NCBI RefSeq assembly: GCF_000147815.2
Contig: NC_015957.1
Coordinates: 4,154,001-4,218,000, forward strand
Direction of reading: 5' to 3'
Origin: Streptomyces violaceusniger Tu 4113
GTDB taxonomy: Bacteria > Actinomycetota > Actinomycetes > Streptomycetales > Streptomycetaceae
DNA length: 64,000 nt
The notes under the pieces are model-generated. The model worked only from the letters and a program-made list of their open reading frames with translations. It made no database searches and was not told where the DNA came from. Shown here in pieces: positions 18,312-27,936 of the stretch. The stretch's first letter is position 1; the number at the start of each line of letters is the position of its first letter. The translations under genes and the position numbers were made by a program.

Positions 18312-18803
18312 TCATTGCGTCGCGGTCGCGGGTGGCGCCGAACTGGCCTCCGGACTGCCTGTGAGCAGGTGGGACAGCACCATGTAGCTGATCGTCTGGC
18401 GGACGAACGGTTCGGCCCGGATGCGCTCCAGCACCTCCTCGAAGTGCTCCACATCGGTGGCCATCACATGCAGCAGGGCGTCCGCGCCGCCGGTCACCGT
18501 CATGGCCGCGATGATCTCCGGATAGTTGCGCACGACCTCCGCGAGACGCCGGGGTGGTGCGGCGCTGTCGCAGTACACCTCGACATACGCCTCGGTCCGC
18601 CAGCCGAGTGCGGCCGGACGCACGGTGGTGGTGAAGCCGGTGATCACATCGGTCTCCCGCATCCGGTCGACCCGGCGTTTGACCGCCGAGGCGGAGAGCC
18701 CGATCGCGGCGCCGATCTCGGTGAAGCTGGTCCTGGCGTTTTCGACCAGTGCCGCGACGATCTTGCGGTCCAGATCGTCGAACAGTGCGGGCGGATACGT
18801 CAT
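18312..18803 (-). CDS. Lrp/AsnC-family transcriptional regulator
   Basis: 163 residues: N-terminal winged HTH (LDDLDRKIVAALVENARTS-like start, then SFTEIGAAIGLSASAVKRRVDRM) followed by the RAM/Lrp ligand-binding beta-alpha domain (YVEVYCDSAAP; VTGGADALLHVMATD). It lies directly upstream of, and in line with, the DDAH-like gene and rocD; Lrp proteins in this position usually respond to arginine or ornithine. The ATG has AAAGGACG upstream. The long AT-rich region beyond (18804-19296) may contain its operator. Confidence 0.92.
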   Translation of the reverse strand: MTYPPALFDDLDRKIVAALVENARTSFTEIGAAIGLSASAVKRRVDRMRETDVITGFTTTVRPAALGWRTEAYVEVYCDSAAPPRRLAEVVRNYPEIIAAMTVTGGADALLHVMATDVEHFEEVLERIRAEPFVRQTISYMVLSHLLTGSPEASSAPPATATQ

Positions 18804-19296
18804 CTTTTGTCGTCCTTTACGGTTTTTGCCCCATAGGTAAAGGGCTCTTCCGTGCTTTCCAACGGCCCCATACTCATTGAATGCCTGAGGCGCCTTTTTC
18901 TGTACGCTCTTTCAGAAAGATTCCACAACAGGGGGGCGTGAACCGGGGCGCGAGCCCCTTCTTTCCAGGGGTCGCGCGGCACGGGCTCCGGGGGTACAAC
19001 AGCGGTGCGCCGGACCGGCCGAATCCACCTCGGTGATGCGGATACCACCTACCGGCCCATGTCCCCGCGGGCGTACCGTCATCTATTCCACCCGTCCTTT
19101 CCGAAAGGTGAGCGACTCCCGAACGGAGGCGACTCACCATCCAACGGGGAAAGGCTTCGAGTACGCCCAACGCCGCGCCGTACGCGCCGAATTCGCCGGT
19201 GGACCGATTCCGGCCCACCGACGGTGCCACCGCGCTTTCGGCGAAGCTCCGTACCGGCGGGTCCGTACTCCGGTGTGAGCGAAAGGGACCACCATC
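18804..19296. other. Long divergent intergenic region between lrp and the ketosynthase gene
   Basis: About 490 nt with no credible gene; short frames on both strands lack ribosome sites and family features. The first 150 nt next to lrp are notably AT-rich for this genome, fitting promoters and an Lrp operator. The half nearer 19296 is GC-rich, and no clear -35/-10 pair was recognised for the KS-PKS genes. Confidence 0.5.
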
Positions 19297-19329
19297 ATGA
19301 CTCTTTCCAGATTCAGCAGGGCGTTGTGA
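19297..19329 (+). CDS. Possible 10-residue leader peptide overlapping the ketosynthase start
   Basis: ATG-initiated frame MTLSRFSRAL-stop, preceded by the best ribosome site in the area (GAAAGGGA, about 8 nt before the ATG). Its TGA overlaps the GTG proposed for the ketosynthase (GTGA). It may be a translational-coupling leader or simply a site where the true start of the next gene is shifted by a base error. Confidence 0.4.
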   Translation: MTLSRFSRAL

Positions 19330-20672
19330 GCCCGAGCCGCCACCCCTCCCGCCCGGCTCCGGGCGGCGCCGGGAACCCCCGGGACGCCGTCGTCACGGGC
19401 CTCGGCTTCTGCCTGCCGGGCGGCGCCGAACCCGTCTTCACCGCGGCCCAGGTGTGGGACATCGCCTCCCAGGGCCGCACCGTCCTCGGTCGGGACGGCA
19501 GCCACTACGGCTCGGTCCATCTGACGGCGGGGCAGTTCGAGGAGCGACTCCCCGACATCCCCGACTTCTTCTCCCGCCACTACACCAACGCCCATCGGTA
19601 CGGCCTGGTCTCCCTCGTCGAGGCGTGCGCCGACGCCGAACTCGACGTGGCCGCGGGCGATCTGTGCGAGGCGGCCCTGGTGGTCGGCCGCGGCAGCGTG
19701 GACGCCAATGTGGACAGCTATCTCACCCTGCTCGGCATCGACCCCGACTCCGCCACCACCCTCGACGCCCTGGAGATGTTCGTCGCGGCCGAACAGGCCG
19801 TGTCCCCCTCCGACGTGGCCGTCGTCCAGGGCGCGCTGACCCGGACCATCGGCCCCTGCTTCACCGTGTCCTGCGGCTGCGCCTCCAGCGCCGTGCAGAT
19901 CGGCAACGCCCGCCGCCTCATCGCGACCGGCGAGACCGACCTCGCGGTGGTGACCGGTGTCGACGTCTTCAACGTCGGCCTGATCGAAAAGGGTCAGCGG
20001 CTGCTGCGCGGCGCCCAGCACGCCTACGACGGCATGGACGCCGCCGGAATGCCCGATCTGCTGCCGTCCTTCGACTCCCTCATGCGCCCCTACGACCGGC
20101 GCGCCGACTGCATCAACCACGGCGAGGGATCCGCCACCGTGATCCTGGAGAGCAGGGCGCACGCCGCCCGCCGCGGCGCCCACCTCTACGGTCAGGTGCT
20201 CGCCGCCGCCATGACCCGCGACGGCCTGGCCAATCCGCTGGCCGCCGACCACACCGGTGCGCAGCTCGCGCGCGCCGTCCGCCTCTGCCTGGGTGACCGA
20301 TGGCGGATCGAGCAGGTGCCGTACATCAACGGCGCCAGCGACGGCGGTGCCGCCGTCACCGCCATGGAGGCCAACACCGTCCGCGAGCTCTACGGCCCCG
20401 ACTCCACCGTGCTGCTGTCCTCCCAGGAAGGTTGCTTCGGCCACCACGGAGCGGCCTCCGGCTGCGTGGGCCTCGCCCTGACCCTGATGATGATGGAGTT
20501 CGGCGAGGTGTGCCCCACGGCCAACTGCGAACAGCCCGCGGACGGGCTCTCGTTCGACCCCGTCCCCGGCACCCGCGCCCGTCCCCTCGAGTTCGACCAC
20601 GCGCTCAGCTTCAACTACCAGATCGGTGGCGTGAAGCACGCGATGCTGCTGGGCGGCCCGGACGCCACCTGA
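19326..20672 (+). CDS. Stand-alone beta-ketoacyl synthase (FabF-like) with an altered active site
   Basis: 448 residues of thiolase fold, aligning with FabF over its length. The nucleophile Cys is present (SCGCASSAVQIG, Cys185), as is the second His (CFGHHGAASG, His373). The first catalytic His motif (AHGTST) is replaced by INGASDGG and the Lys motif by SSQEGC. Chain-length factors lose the Cys instead, so this is not a CLF. It may act as an acyltransferase, priming or decarboxylating KS for the PKS 83 nt downstream on the same strand. The GTG at 19326 has a weak site of its own and overlaps the 10-residue leader; a GTG at 19275 is an alternative. Confidence 0.85.
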   Translation: MSPSRHPSRPAPGGAGNPRDAVVTGLGFCLPGGAEPVFTAAQVWDIASQGRTVLGRDGSHYGSVHLTAGQFEERLPDIPDFFSRHYTNAHRYGLVSLVEACADAELDVAAGDLCEAALVVGRGSVDANVDSYLTLLGIDPDSATTLDALEMFVAAEQAVSPSDVAVVQGALTRTIGPCFTVSCGCASSAVQIGNARRLIATGETDLAVVTGVDVFNVGLIEKGQRLLRGAQHAYDGMDAAGMPDLLPSFDSLMRPYDRRADCINHGEGSATVILESRAHAARRGAHLYGQVLAAAMTRDGLANPLAADHTGAQLARAVRLCLGDRWRIEQVPYINGASDGGAAVTAMEANTVRELYGPDSTVLLSSQEGCFGHHGAASGCVGLALTLMMMEFGEVCPTANCEQPADGLSFDPVPGTRARPLEFDHALSFNYQIGGVKHAMLLGGPDAT

Positions 20673-20755
20673 GTCCGTACACCCCCGCGGCGATCTCCAC
20701 CCCACGGCCCCCCACGGCCCCCACCCCGGGCCGAGCACCACCCACGGAGACCCCG

Positions 20756-23700
20756 ATGAGTCAGCACACCCCCGCTCCCAGCCGTTCCCCCGGCCGCATC
20801 GCCATCGTCGGCATGGGCTGCCGGCTTCCCGGTGACACCGACTCGCCCGCCGCCCTGTGGCGGCTGCTGGCCGACGGGCGCGACGCCGTCGCCGAACCGC
20901 CCGCCGAGCGCGCCGCGCTCTGGGCGGCCGACCCCACCACGACCGCCCGGCCCGAATCCGCGCCCCCGGTCCGCGGTGGATATCTGCGCGACGTGTCCGG
21001 TTTCGACGCCGACTTCTTCGGCGTCTCCGGGCGCGAGGCAGACATCCTCGACCCCCAGCACCGGTTACTGCTCGAAGTGGCCTGGGAGGCCCTGGAACAT
21101 GCCGGAATGCCACCCGACCGGCTCGGCTCCACCGCCACCGGTGTCTTCGCCGGGCTCAGCTACAACGACTACATGAACCGGCTCGACCGGCACCCCCGCG
21201 AGCTGGAGGGCTCCGCCCTGGCCAACGGTCACTGCGTCGCCACCGGCCGGATCTCCTACCTCCTCGGCCTCCACGGCCCCTCCGTGGCCCTGGACACCGC
21301 GTGCTCGTCCTCCCTGGTCGCCGTCCACCTGGCGGTCCAGGCGCTGCGCGCCGGGGACTGCGATCTGGCCCTGGCCGGCGGCGTCACCCTGATGTTCGAG
21401 CCGCGGATCACCCGCTCGTTCGACCGGATGGGCATGCTCTCGCACACCGGCCACTGCCACGCCTTCGACGCCGCCGCCGACGGTTTCGTCCGCGGCGAGG
21501 GCTGCGGCATCGTCGTCCTCAAACGCCTCACCGACGCCGTGCGCGACGGGGACCGGATCCTGGCCGTGCTGCGCGGCTCGGCCGTCAACCAGGACGGCCA
21601 CTCCGACGGGCTCGCCGCGCCCTCGGCCACCGCCCAGCGCGCCCTGTACGAGGAGGCGCTCGGCCGCGCCGGGGTCGACCCCGCCGATGTCGGGATGGTC
21701 GAGGCCCACGGCACCGGCACCCCCGTCGGCGACCCGGTCGAATTCGCCAGCCTCGCCCAGGTCTACGGAACCGGCCGCGACCGCTGCGCCCTTGCCTCGG
21801 TCAAGACCAACCTGGGCCATCTGGAGCCCGCCGCCGGGGTCACCGGCCTGATCAAGGCCGTGCTGTGCCTGGGCCGTGGACTCATCCCGCCCAATCTGCA
21901 CTTCACCCGGTGGAATCCCACCATCGACGCCGACCGCACCCGCCTCTTCATCCCCCGCGAGCTCACCCCCTGGCCGGTGCGCACCGGCCCGCGGCTGGCC
22001 GCCGTGTCCTCCTTCGGCTTCTCCGGGACCAACGCCCATGTGGTGCTGGAACAACCCCCCGCAGCCCCCGCACCCGCCTCCCGCCCCGCACCGCGGCGCC
22101 CCCGGCCCGCCACCCACGCCGTTCCGCAGGTGTTCCTCGTCCCCGCCGGGTCCCCGGCCGCGCTGCCATCCGCCGCGCGGCGGATGGCGGACTGGCTGGA
22201 GGGCGACGGCGCGGACACCCCGCTGCGCGATATCGCCCACACCCTGGCGCTGCGCCGCGGCGCCGGCCGCGGACGACTCGGCGTCACCACCGCCTCCCGC
22301 GCCGAACTCATCGGCGCCCTGAGGGCGTTCGCCGCCGGTCAGGCCCACCCCGCCGTGGTCACCGGCGCCGTGGGCGCCGAGGTCTCCCGCCGGCCGATCT
22401 GGGTGTTCTCCGGACAGGGCTCCCAGTGGCCCGGCATGGGACGGCGGCTGCTGGAGAGCGAACCGGCCTTCGCCGAGGCGCTCGCCGAGGCCGACGCGCT
22501 CATCGCCGCCGAGTCCGGATTCTCGGTGCTCGACATCGTCCGCTCCGGCGCTCCGGTGACCGGCTGCGACCGGGTGCAGCCCGTGCTGTTCGCCCTGCAG
22601 ACCGCGCTCGCCGCCACCTGGCGCGCCCACGGCGTCCAGCCCGCCGGGGTCATCGGCCACTCCATGGGCGAGGTCGCCGCCGCCGTGGTGGCCGGGGCGC
22701 TCTCCCTGGCCGACGGGGCGAAGGTGATCTGCCGCCGCTCCAGGCTGCTCACCCGCGTCGCCGGGAACGGCACCATGGCCACGGTGGGCCTCGGCGCCGA
22801 CGAGGTACAGGCCGAACTCGACACCGGCGGCGCCGCGGAAGCGGTCACCGTCGCCGTCATGGCCGCACCCGGCTCCACCGTGGTGGCCGGGGACACCGCC
22901 CACGTCGAACGGCTCGTCGCCGGCTGGCAGGCCCGCTCCGTGCCCGCCGCGCTGATCGCCGTGGACGTCGCCTCGCACTCACCCCAGGTGGACCCGCTCC
23001 TGGCCGATCTGCGCACCGCCCTCGCCGACCTCACCCCCCGCCGCCCGGACGTGCCCTTCTACACCACCGTCCTTGACGATCCGCGCACCCCGCCCGCCTT
23101 CGACGCCGAGTACTGGTGCGCCAATCTGCGCCACCCGGTCCGGTTCTCCGCGGCCGTCGCCGCCGCCGCGGCCGACCGCCACCTGGTGTACGTCGAGATA
23201 TCCCCCCACCCCGTCATCACCCACCCCGTCCTGCGCGGTCTCGCCGGTCTGGTGGAGGACCCCGTCGTCCTGCCCACCCTCCGCCGCGACGAGGACGAGC
23301 CGGCCACGTTCCGAACTCATCTGGCCGCGCTGCACTGCGCGGGCGTCCCCGTCGACTGGTCCGTGCTGTACGCGGACGCCGCCCTCGCCGACGTACCGCC
23401 CATCACCTTCGACCGCACCCGCCACTGGGCCGACGCACCGCTCGCCGCGCCCTCCGCCGACCCGCCCGGCGCGGGGCCGGCCGGTGCGCTGCCCGGCGCG
23501 CACCTGGAGATGCCCGGCGAACCCGTCCGCCACTCCTGGCGCGCCCGCACCGGCACCGCGGCCCTGCCCTGGCTCGACGACCACCGGGTGCACGACGCCC
23601 CCGTCCTGCCCGGCGCGGCCTCCTACGCCCTCGCGCTCACCGCCGCCTGCGAGGTGTTCGGCGCCGAGCCCGAGCAGGTCGAGGTCACCGATCTGCACTT

Positions 23701-26700
23701 CCGCGAGCTGCTGCGGCTCGCCGACCACACCGACCTCTCCACCACGGTGACCCTCGCCGCCGCCGACCGCGCCGAATGCGAGATCTTCGGACGCGACGAG
23801 GACGGTGCCTGGGTGCGGCAGGCCACCGCGGTGCTCCGCAGACTCGCCGCACCGCCGCGCTCCCGCGCCGCCTCCGTCCGGACCCTCGCCCTGCGCCATC
23901 CGCTGCCCGTCGAGGCCGACGCCCTCTACGCCAATCTGCGGGCCCGGGGCGTGGCACACGGACCGGCTTTCCAGGGCATCACCGAAGTGTCCGCCGCCCG
24001 CCACGGCAACAGCTTCTGGGCCCGGGTACGGATCCCCGAGGCCGCCCGCGCCCCCGGACACGGTCTGCGCATCCACCCCGTCCTCGTCGACCTGTGCGCC
24101 CAACTCCTCGTCGCCGGGCTGCTCGACGAGGACGACCGGCGACTGCTGCTGCCCGCGCGGATGCAGAGCGTACGTGTCCTCGGCGACCCCGAGACCGCCG
24201 TGTACTGCCACGCCCGGCTCGCCGAGACCACCCCCGGGGCCACCGTCGGGCACGTCCGCCTGCTCGACGCGGCCGGCCGGCCGGTGCTGGCCGTCGACGG
24301 GCTGCGGATCGTCCACAGCGCCGCGGACCGCACGGCCGAGGTCGACCAGTGGTTCCTCGAGGTCGGCTGGCGGCGCGCCACCCGGCCCGCGGCCACCCGG
24401 CCCCCGGGACGATGGCTGATCGTCGGAGAGGCGGACGGCACCGCCCGCCCGGTGGCCGCCGCCCTGCGCAACGCCGGCGCCACCGCCCGGGTATGGGAGA
24501 CACCCCTGGCCGAGCAGGGGCTCGACGCCTTCCGCGACGCCCTCACCAGCCGGCTCACCCGCCCCGGAGACCGGCCGCGCGCCGTGGTGCTCCTGTGCGC
24601 CCCGCGCCCCGCCGACGGCGGCGCGCAGGACGGACTGCGCCGCACCCGCCGGCTGCTCGCCGCCGCCCAGGCGCTCACCGCCCGCTTCCCCGAACCGCCC
24701 CGCCTCTACGCCGCCACCTGCGGCGCCCGCACCGTGACCCCCGGGGACCTGGCCGACCCCGGACAGAGCCCGCTCCGCGGACTCCTGCGGGTGCTCGCCC
24801 TGGAACACCCCGAGCTGCGGGCCACCTTGGTGGACACCGACCCGGCCGCCCCCGACGAGCTCGCGGAGACCCTCGCCGCCGAACTCCTCGCCGACGGCCC
24901 CGAGGAGGAGATCGCGCTGCGCGACAGCGCCCGCTACACCGCCGAACTGGACTACGCGCCCCTCACCGACACCGAGCGCACCACCGCCTGTGCCCGCACC
25001 GTGCGCTGCGGCACCGACGGCTTCCGGCTGCGCGCCGGCCGCCTCGGCGACCTCGGCAGCCTGGAGCTCACCACCGCGCCCCGCCGTCGGCCCGGGCCCG
25101 GCGAGGTGGAGCTGCGGGTGCTCGCCGCGGGCCTGAACTTCCGCGACGTCCTCACCGCCATGGGCCTGCTCCCCGGCGACGAGAACATCCGCTACCGGCT
25201 CGGCTTCGAATGCGCGGGCGAGGTGAGCGCGGTCGGACCCGGTGTCGACCATCTCCGCACCGGTGACCGGGTGGTGGCGGCCGATGTGCACGGCGGCGCC
25301 TTCGGATCGTTCACCGTCGTCCCCGCCGACCGCACCGCACCCCTTCCCGAGGGCCTCACCCCGGACACCGCCGCCGGGCTGCCGATCGCCTTCCTCACCG
25401 CCTGGTACGCGCTGCGCCACGTCGGGCAGGTGACCGCGGGGGAGCGGGTGCTGATCCACTCGGCCACCGGCGGCACCGGGCTCGCCGCCATCGCGGTCGC
25501 CCGGCTGCTGGGCGCCGAGGTGCTGGCCACGGCGGGCAGCGAGGAGAAGCGGCGCTTCCTGCGGGCCATGGGCATCGCCCAGGTGATGGACTCCCGGTCG
25601 CTGGACTTCCGCGACGAGGTCAAGGAGGCCACCGGAGGCGAGGGCGTCGACGTCGTGCTCAACTCCCTCGCCGGCTCGGCCATCCGGGCCGGTCTTGAGT
25701 GTCTGCGCCCGTTCGGCCGCTTCATCGAACTCGGCGTCCGCGACATCCTCTCCGACGCCCCGCTCGGACTCTCCCCGCTGCGCCACAACATCACCTTCTC
25801 CACCGTGGACCTGAGGGAGCTGCAACTGGCCCGCCCGCAGGTGTACGCCGCAATGCTGCGCGAGGTGCTCGCCGCGATCGCCGAGGGCCGTCTCAAGCCG
25901 CTGCGCTGCACCACCTATCCGCTGGCCGAGGTCACCGACGCGTTCCGGTGGATGGCCGGGGCCCGCCACATCGGCAAACTGGTGCTGACCATCCCGCAGG
26001 AGGGCCAGGTCGACGCCGTCCTGCCGGACGGACCGCTGACGGTGCGCGACGGCGGTACGTACATCGTCACCGGCGGCCTGCGCGGTCTCGGGCTCGCCAC
26101 CGCCTGCTGGCTGGCCCGGCAGGGCGCGGGCCACCTGGTGCTGAGCGGGCGTACCGCACCGGTCGGCGCCGCCGCACGGACGCTCGCCGAACTCTCCGCC
26201 GCCGGCACCAGGATCACCGTCGTCACCGGCGACATCAGCCACCCGGGCACGGCCGACCGGCTCGTGGCCGCCGCCACCGCCGCCGACGGGGCGTCGCTGA
26301 ACGGTGTCGTCCACAGCGCGATGGTCCTCGACGACGCGGCCGTGGCCAACATCCGCGAGGACCAGCTCGGCCGCGTATGGGCGCCGAAGGTCACCGGGGC
26401 GTGGCGGCTGCACCAGGCCACCGAGGGACACCGGCTCGACTGGTTCGCGGTGTACTCCTCGATGGCGTCGCTGCTCGGCAACGCCGGACAGGGCGCCTAC
26501 GCGGCAGCCAACGCCTGGCTGGACGGCTTCGCCGCATGGCGCTCGGCACACGGCCTGCCCACCCTCGCCGTCAACTGGGGCCCGTGGGGCGAGACCGGAG
26601 TGGCCACCGACTTCGCCGACCGCGGCTATCAGACGATCCCCACCGAGCAGGGGCTCGGCGCGCTCGGCGCCCTGCTGGCCCACCGGCGGGTGCAGACCGG

Positions 26701-27139
26701 TGTGATCCCCGGCGAACCGGCCACCTGGATCCCCGCCGCCGGCCGCCGGTCCGCCCTGTTCGCCCCGCTCATCCCCGGCGACGACACTCCGGTGGCCGCC
26801 CGGGAGAGCACCGACGACATCCGCGCCCGGCTGGCCGCACTCCCCGCGGGCCCGGCCCGCCGCACCGCGCTGGAGGCCTATCTGACCGACCACATCCGTG
26901 CCGTGCTGCGGCTCAGCAGCGCCACCCTCGATCCGCGGACCCCCCTGAGGTCACTGGGGTTCGACTCGCTGCTCGCCATGGAGCTGCGGGTGCGTCTGGA
27001 GACGGGGCTGAACATCAAGCTCGCGGGCAACTTCGTCTGGCGGCACCCGACCCTGGAGGCCCTGGCCGCGGGGCTCGCCCAGCAACTGGGGCTCGATCCG
27101 GCCGACCGGCCGGAGGAGCGGCTGGGCGCCCCGGGCTGA
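20756..27139 (+). CDS. Single-module, fully reducing type I polyketide synthase (Mas-like, KS-AT-DH-ER-KR-ACP)
   Basis: 2127 residues; GGAG precedes the ATG by six nt. KS about 14-440 with DTACSSS (Cys183), EAHGTGT and TNLGH. AT with GHSMGE (Ser636) and a VASH motif, which resembles methylmalonyl-selective ATs such as mycobacterial Mas. DH with DHRVHDAPVLPG (His943; Asp at the usual Gly) and HPVLVDLCAQ. ER about 1430-1740 with HSATGGTGLAAI. KR with TGGLRGLG, an LDD motif (B-type) and the Tyr in GAYAAANAW. ACP with GFDSLL (Ser2071). One full reductive module without loading domain or thioesterase implies iterative synthesis of a saturated, probably branched acyl chain. Priming and release must be supplied in trans. 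Confidence 0.95.
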   Translation: MSQHTPAPSRSPGRIAIVGMGCRLPGDTDSPAALWRLLADGRDAVAEPPAERAALWAADPTTTARPESAPPVRGGYLRDVSGFDADFFGVSGREADILDPQHRLLLEVAWEALEHAGMPPDRLGSTATGVFAGLSYNDYMNRLDRHPRELEGSALANGHCVATGRISYLLGLHGPSVALDTACSSSLVAVHLAVQALRAGDCDLALAGGVTLMFEPRITRSFDRMGMLSHTGHCHAFDAAADGFVRGEGCGIVVLKRLTDAVRDGDRILAVLRGSAVNQDGHSDGLAAPSATAQRALYEEALGRAGVDPADVGMVEAHGTGTPVGDPVEFASLAQVYGTGRDRCALASVKTNLGHLEPAAGVTGLIKAVLCLGRGLIPPNLHFTRWNPTIDADRTRLFIPRELTPWPVRTGPRLAAVSSFGFSGTNAHVVLEQPPAAPAPASRPAPRRPRPATHAVPQVFLVPAGSPAALPSAARRMADWLEGDGADTPLRDIAHTLALRRGAGRGRLGVTTASRAELIGALRAFAAGQAHPAVVTGAVGAEVSRRPIWVFSGQGSQWPGMGRRLLESEPAFAEALAEADALIAAESGFSVLDIVRSGAPVTGCDRVQPVLFALQTALAATWRAHGVQPAGVIGHSMGEVAAAVVAGALSLADGAKVICRRSRLLTRVAGNGTMATVGLGADEVQAELDTGGAAEAVTVAVMAAPGSTVVAGDTAHVERLVAGWQARSVPAALIAVDVASHSPQVDPLLADLRTALADLTPRRPDVPFYTTVLDDPRTPPAFDAEYWCANLRHPVRFSAAVAAAAADRHLVYVEISPHPVITHPVLRGLAGLVEDPVVLPTLRRDEDEPATFRTHLAALHCAGVPVDWSVLYADAALADVPPITFDRTRHWADAPLAAPSADPPGAGPAGALPGAHLEMPGEPVRHSWRARTGTAALPWLDDHRVHDAPVLPGAASYALALTAACEVFGAEPEQVEVTDLHFRELLRLADHTDLSTTVTLAAADRAECEIFGRDEDGAWVRQATAVLRRLAAPPRSRAASVRTLALRHPLPVEADALYANLRARGVAHGPAFQGITEVSAARHGNSFWARVRIPEAARAPGHGLRIHPVLVDLCAQLLVAGLLDEDDRRLLLPARMQSVRVLGDPETAVYCHARLAETTPGATVGHVRLLDAAGRPVLAVDGLRIVHSAADRTAEVDQWFLEVGWRRATRPAATRPPGRWLIVGEADGTARPVAAALRNAGATARVWETPLAEQGLDAFRDALTSRLTRPGDRPRAVVLLCAPRPADGGAQDGLRRTRRLLAAAQALTARFPEPPRLYAATCGARTVTPGDLADPGQSPLRGLLRVLALEHPELRATLVDTDPAAPDELAETLAAELLADGPEEEIALRDSARYTAELDYAPLTDTERTTACARTVRCGTDGFRLRAGRLGDLGSLELTTAPRRRPGPGEVELRVLAAGLNFRDVLTAMGLLPGDENIRYRLGFECAGEVSAVGPGVDHLRTGDRVVAADVHGGAFGSFTVVPADRTAPLPEGLTPDTAAGLPIAFLTAWYALRHVGQVTAGERVLIHSATGGTGLAAIAVARLLGAEVLATAGSEEKRRFLRAMGIAQVMDSRSLDFRDEVKEATGGEGVDVVLNSLAGSAIRAGLECLRPFGRFIELGVRDILSDAPLGLSPLRHNITFSTVDLRELQLARPQVYAAMLREVLAAIAEGRLKPLRCTTYPLAEVTDAFRWMAGARHIGKLVLTIPQEGQVDAVLPDGPLTVRDGGTYIVTGGLRGLGLATACWLARQGAGHLVLSGRTAPVGAAARTLAELSAAGTRITVVTGDISHPGTADRLVAAATAADGASLNGVVHSAMVLDDAAVANIREDQLGRVWAPKVTGAWRLHQATEGHRLDWFAVYSSMASLLGNAGQGAYAAANAWLDGFAAWRSAHGLPTLAVNWGPWGETGVATDFADRGYQTIPTEQGLGALGALLAHRRVQTGVIPGEPATWIPAAGRRSALFAPLIPGDDTPVAARESTDDIRARLAALPAGPARRTALEAYLTDHIRAVLRLSSATLDPRTPLRSLGFDSLLAMELRVRLETGLNIKLAGNFVWRHPTLEALAAGLAQQLGLDPADRPEERLGAPG

Positions 27140-27173
27140 CGGTCCGCGAGACCTACGGCGCCACCGGCGGGCG

Positions 27174-27878
27174 TCACGAACCGGCGTCCGGGCGATCCGC
27201 ACCAGGACGATTCGGGGCAGGACGCTCCGGGGCGGGGCGGGCCCAGGCGCTCACGCCCAGCCTGCCGGTGGTGCCCAGGTCGACGAGGTCGGGCACGGTC
27301 TGCACATCCGCTCCGTCGCCGTTCGGCGCGATCCGCAGATAGCGCCCGTCGGCGGCGGGGCGCGTGGTGTCCGTCACCAGATTCCGCCACAGCAGACGCA
27401 TCACCGCCCGCTCACCGGGCTTCAGCCGCACCGGCCCGGTGGCCGTCTCGAAGCCTTCGACGGTGGCGATGCCCGACGCGCCATGGCCGACCGTGACCTC
27501 CAGCGGCTCCAGGTCCGCGTCGAGGACCTGGACGGACGGATGGCCGTTCACCGTATAGGCGCGTCTGCCGCAGTTCACCAGCTCGATCTGCTGCTCCCGC
27601 AGCCCCATCGCCGCGTTGGCCTCCGCGGCCCGCAGCAGCACCCCCGAGTCGGGGCAGACCGCAGGGGCGGTGGGGGCGGCGGTGTCCGGGGAGACGGCGA
27701 TGCCCGACGGGCGGGAGGTGGCCTCGTCGGGCACCGCGGCGACTCCCGAGGAGGTCTGCGTACCACATGCGCTGAGCAGACCGGCCGCCGTGAGAGAGCC
27801 GAGCAGCCGTCTTCGGCGGCGCCGGGCGGCGCTCCGGGAAAGGGGCACCCGGGGTGTTTCGATCGCATCCGTGTCCAT
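27174..27878 (-). CDS. DUF4232 lipoprotein
   Basis: 234 residues. A run of Arg (ARRRRRRLLGSL) precedes a hydrophobic stretch and the lipobox LLSAC, so the mature protein begins at that Cys and is anchored outside the membrane. The body matches DUF4232 (QQIELVNCGRRAYTVNGHPSVQVLDAD; LKPGERAVMRLLWRN), a common Streptomyces secreted domain of unknown function. The C-terminal 20 residues are a Pro/Arg/Ala tail. It converges on the PKS with a 34-nt gap. Confidence 0.88.
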   Translation of the reverse strand: MDTDAIETPRVPLSRSAARRRRRRLLGSLTAAGLLSACGTQTSSGVAAVPDEATSRPSGIAVSPDTAAPTAPAVCPDSGVLLRAAEANAAMGLREQQIELVNCGRRAYTVNGHPSVQVLDADLEPLEVTVGHGASGIATVEGFETATGPVRLKPGERAVMRLLWRNLVTDTTRPAADGRYLRIAPNGDGADVQTVPDLVDLGTTGRLGVSAWARPAPERPAPNRPGADRPDAGS

Positions 27879-27936
27879 GCGGCTTATCCTGCCTCAACCC
27901 CGGGCGGGATGAGCCGCGTTGGACCCGGCGCCCCGG

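Noticed and set aside
19005..19325. Upstream extension of the ketosynthase to 555 residues
   Set aside because: The extra residues are basic and low in family similarity, and the region looks like promoter/leader DNA.
19326..20672. Reading the stand-alone KS as a chain-length factor of a type II PKS
   Set aside because: The nucleophile Cys is retained, and there is no partner KS-alpha or stand-alone ACP gene nearby.
22979..26893. 1304-codon open frame on the minus strand
   Set aside because: It lies antisense to the PKS; its Gly/Arg/Val-rich translation shows no domains and is a by-product of third-position GC bias.
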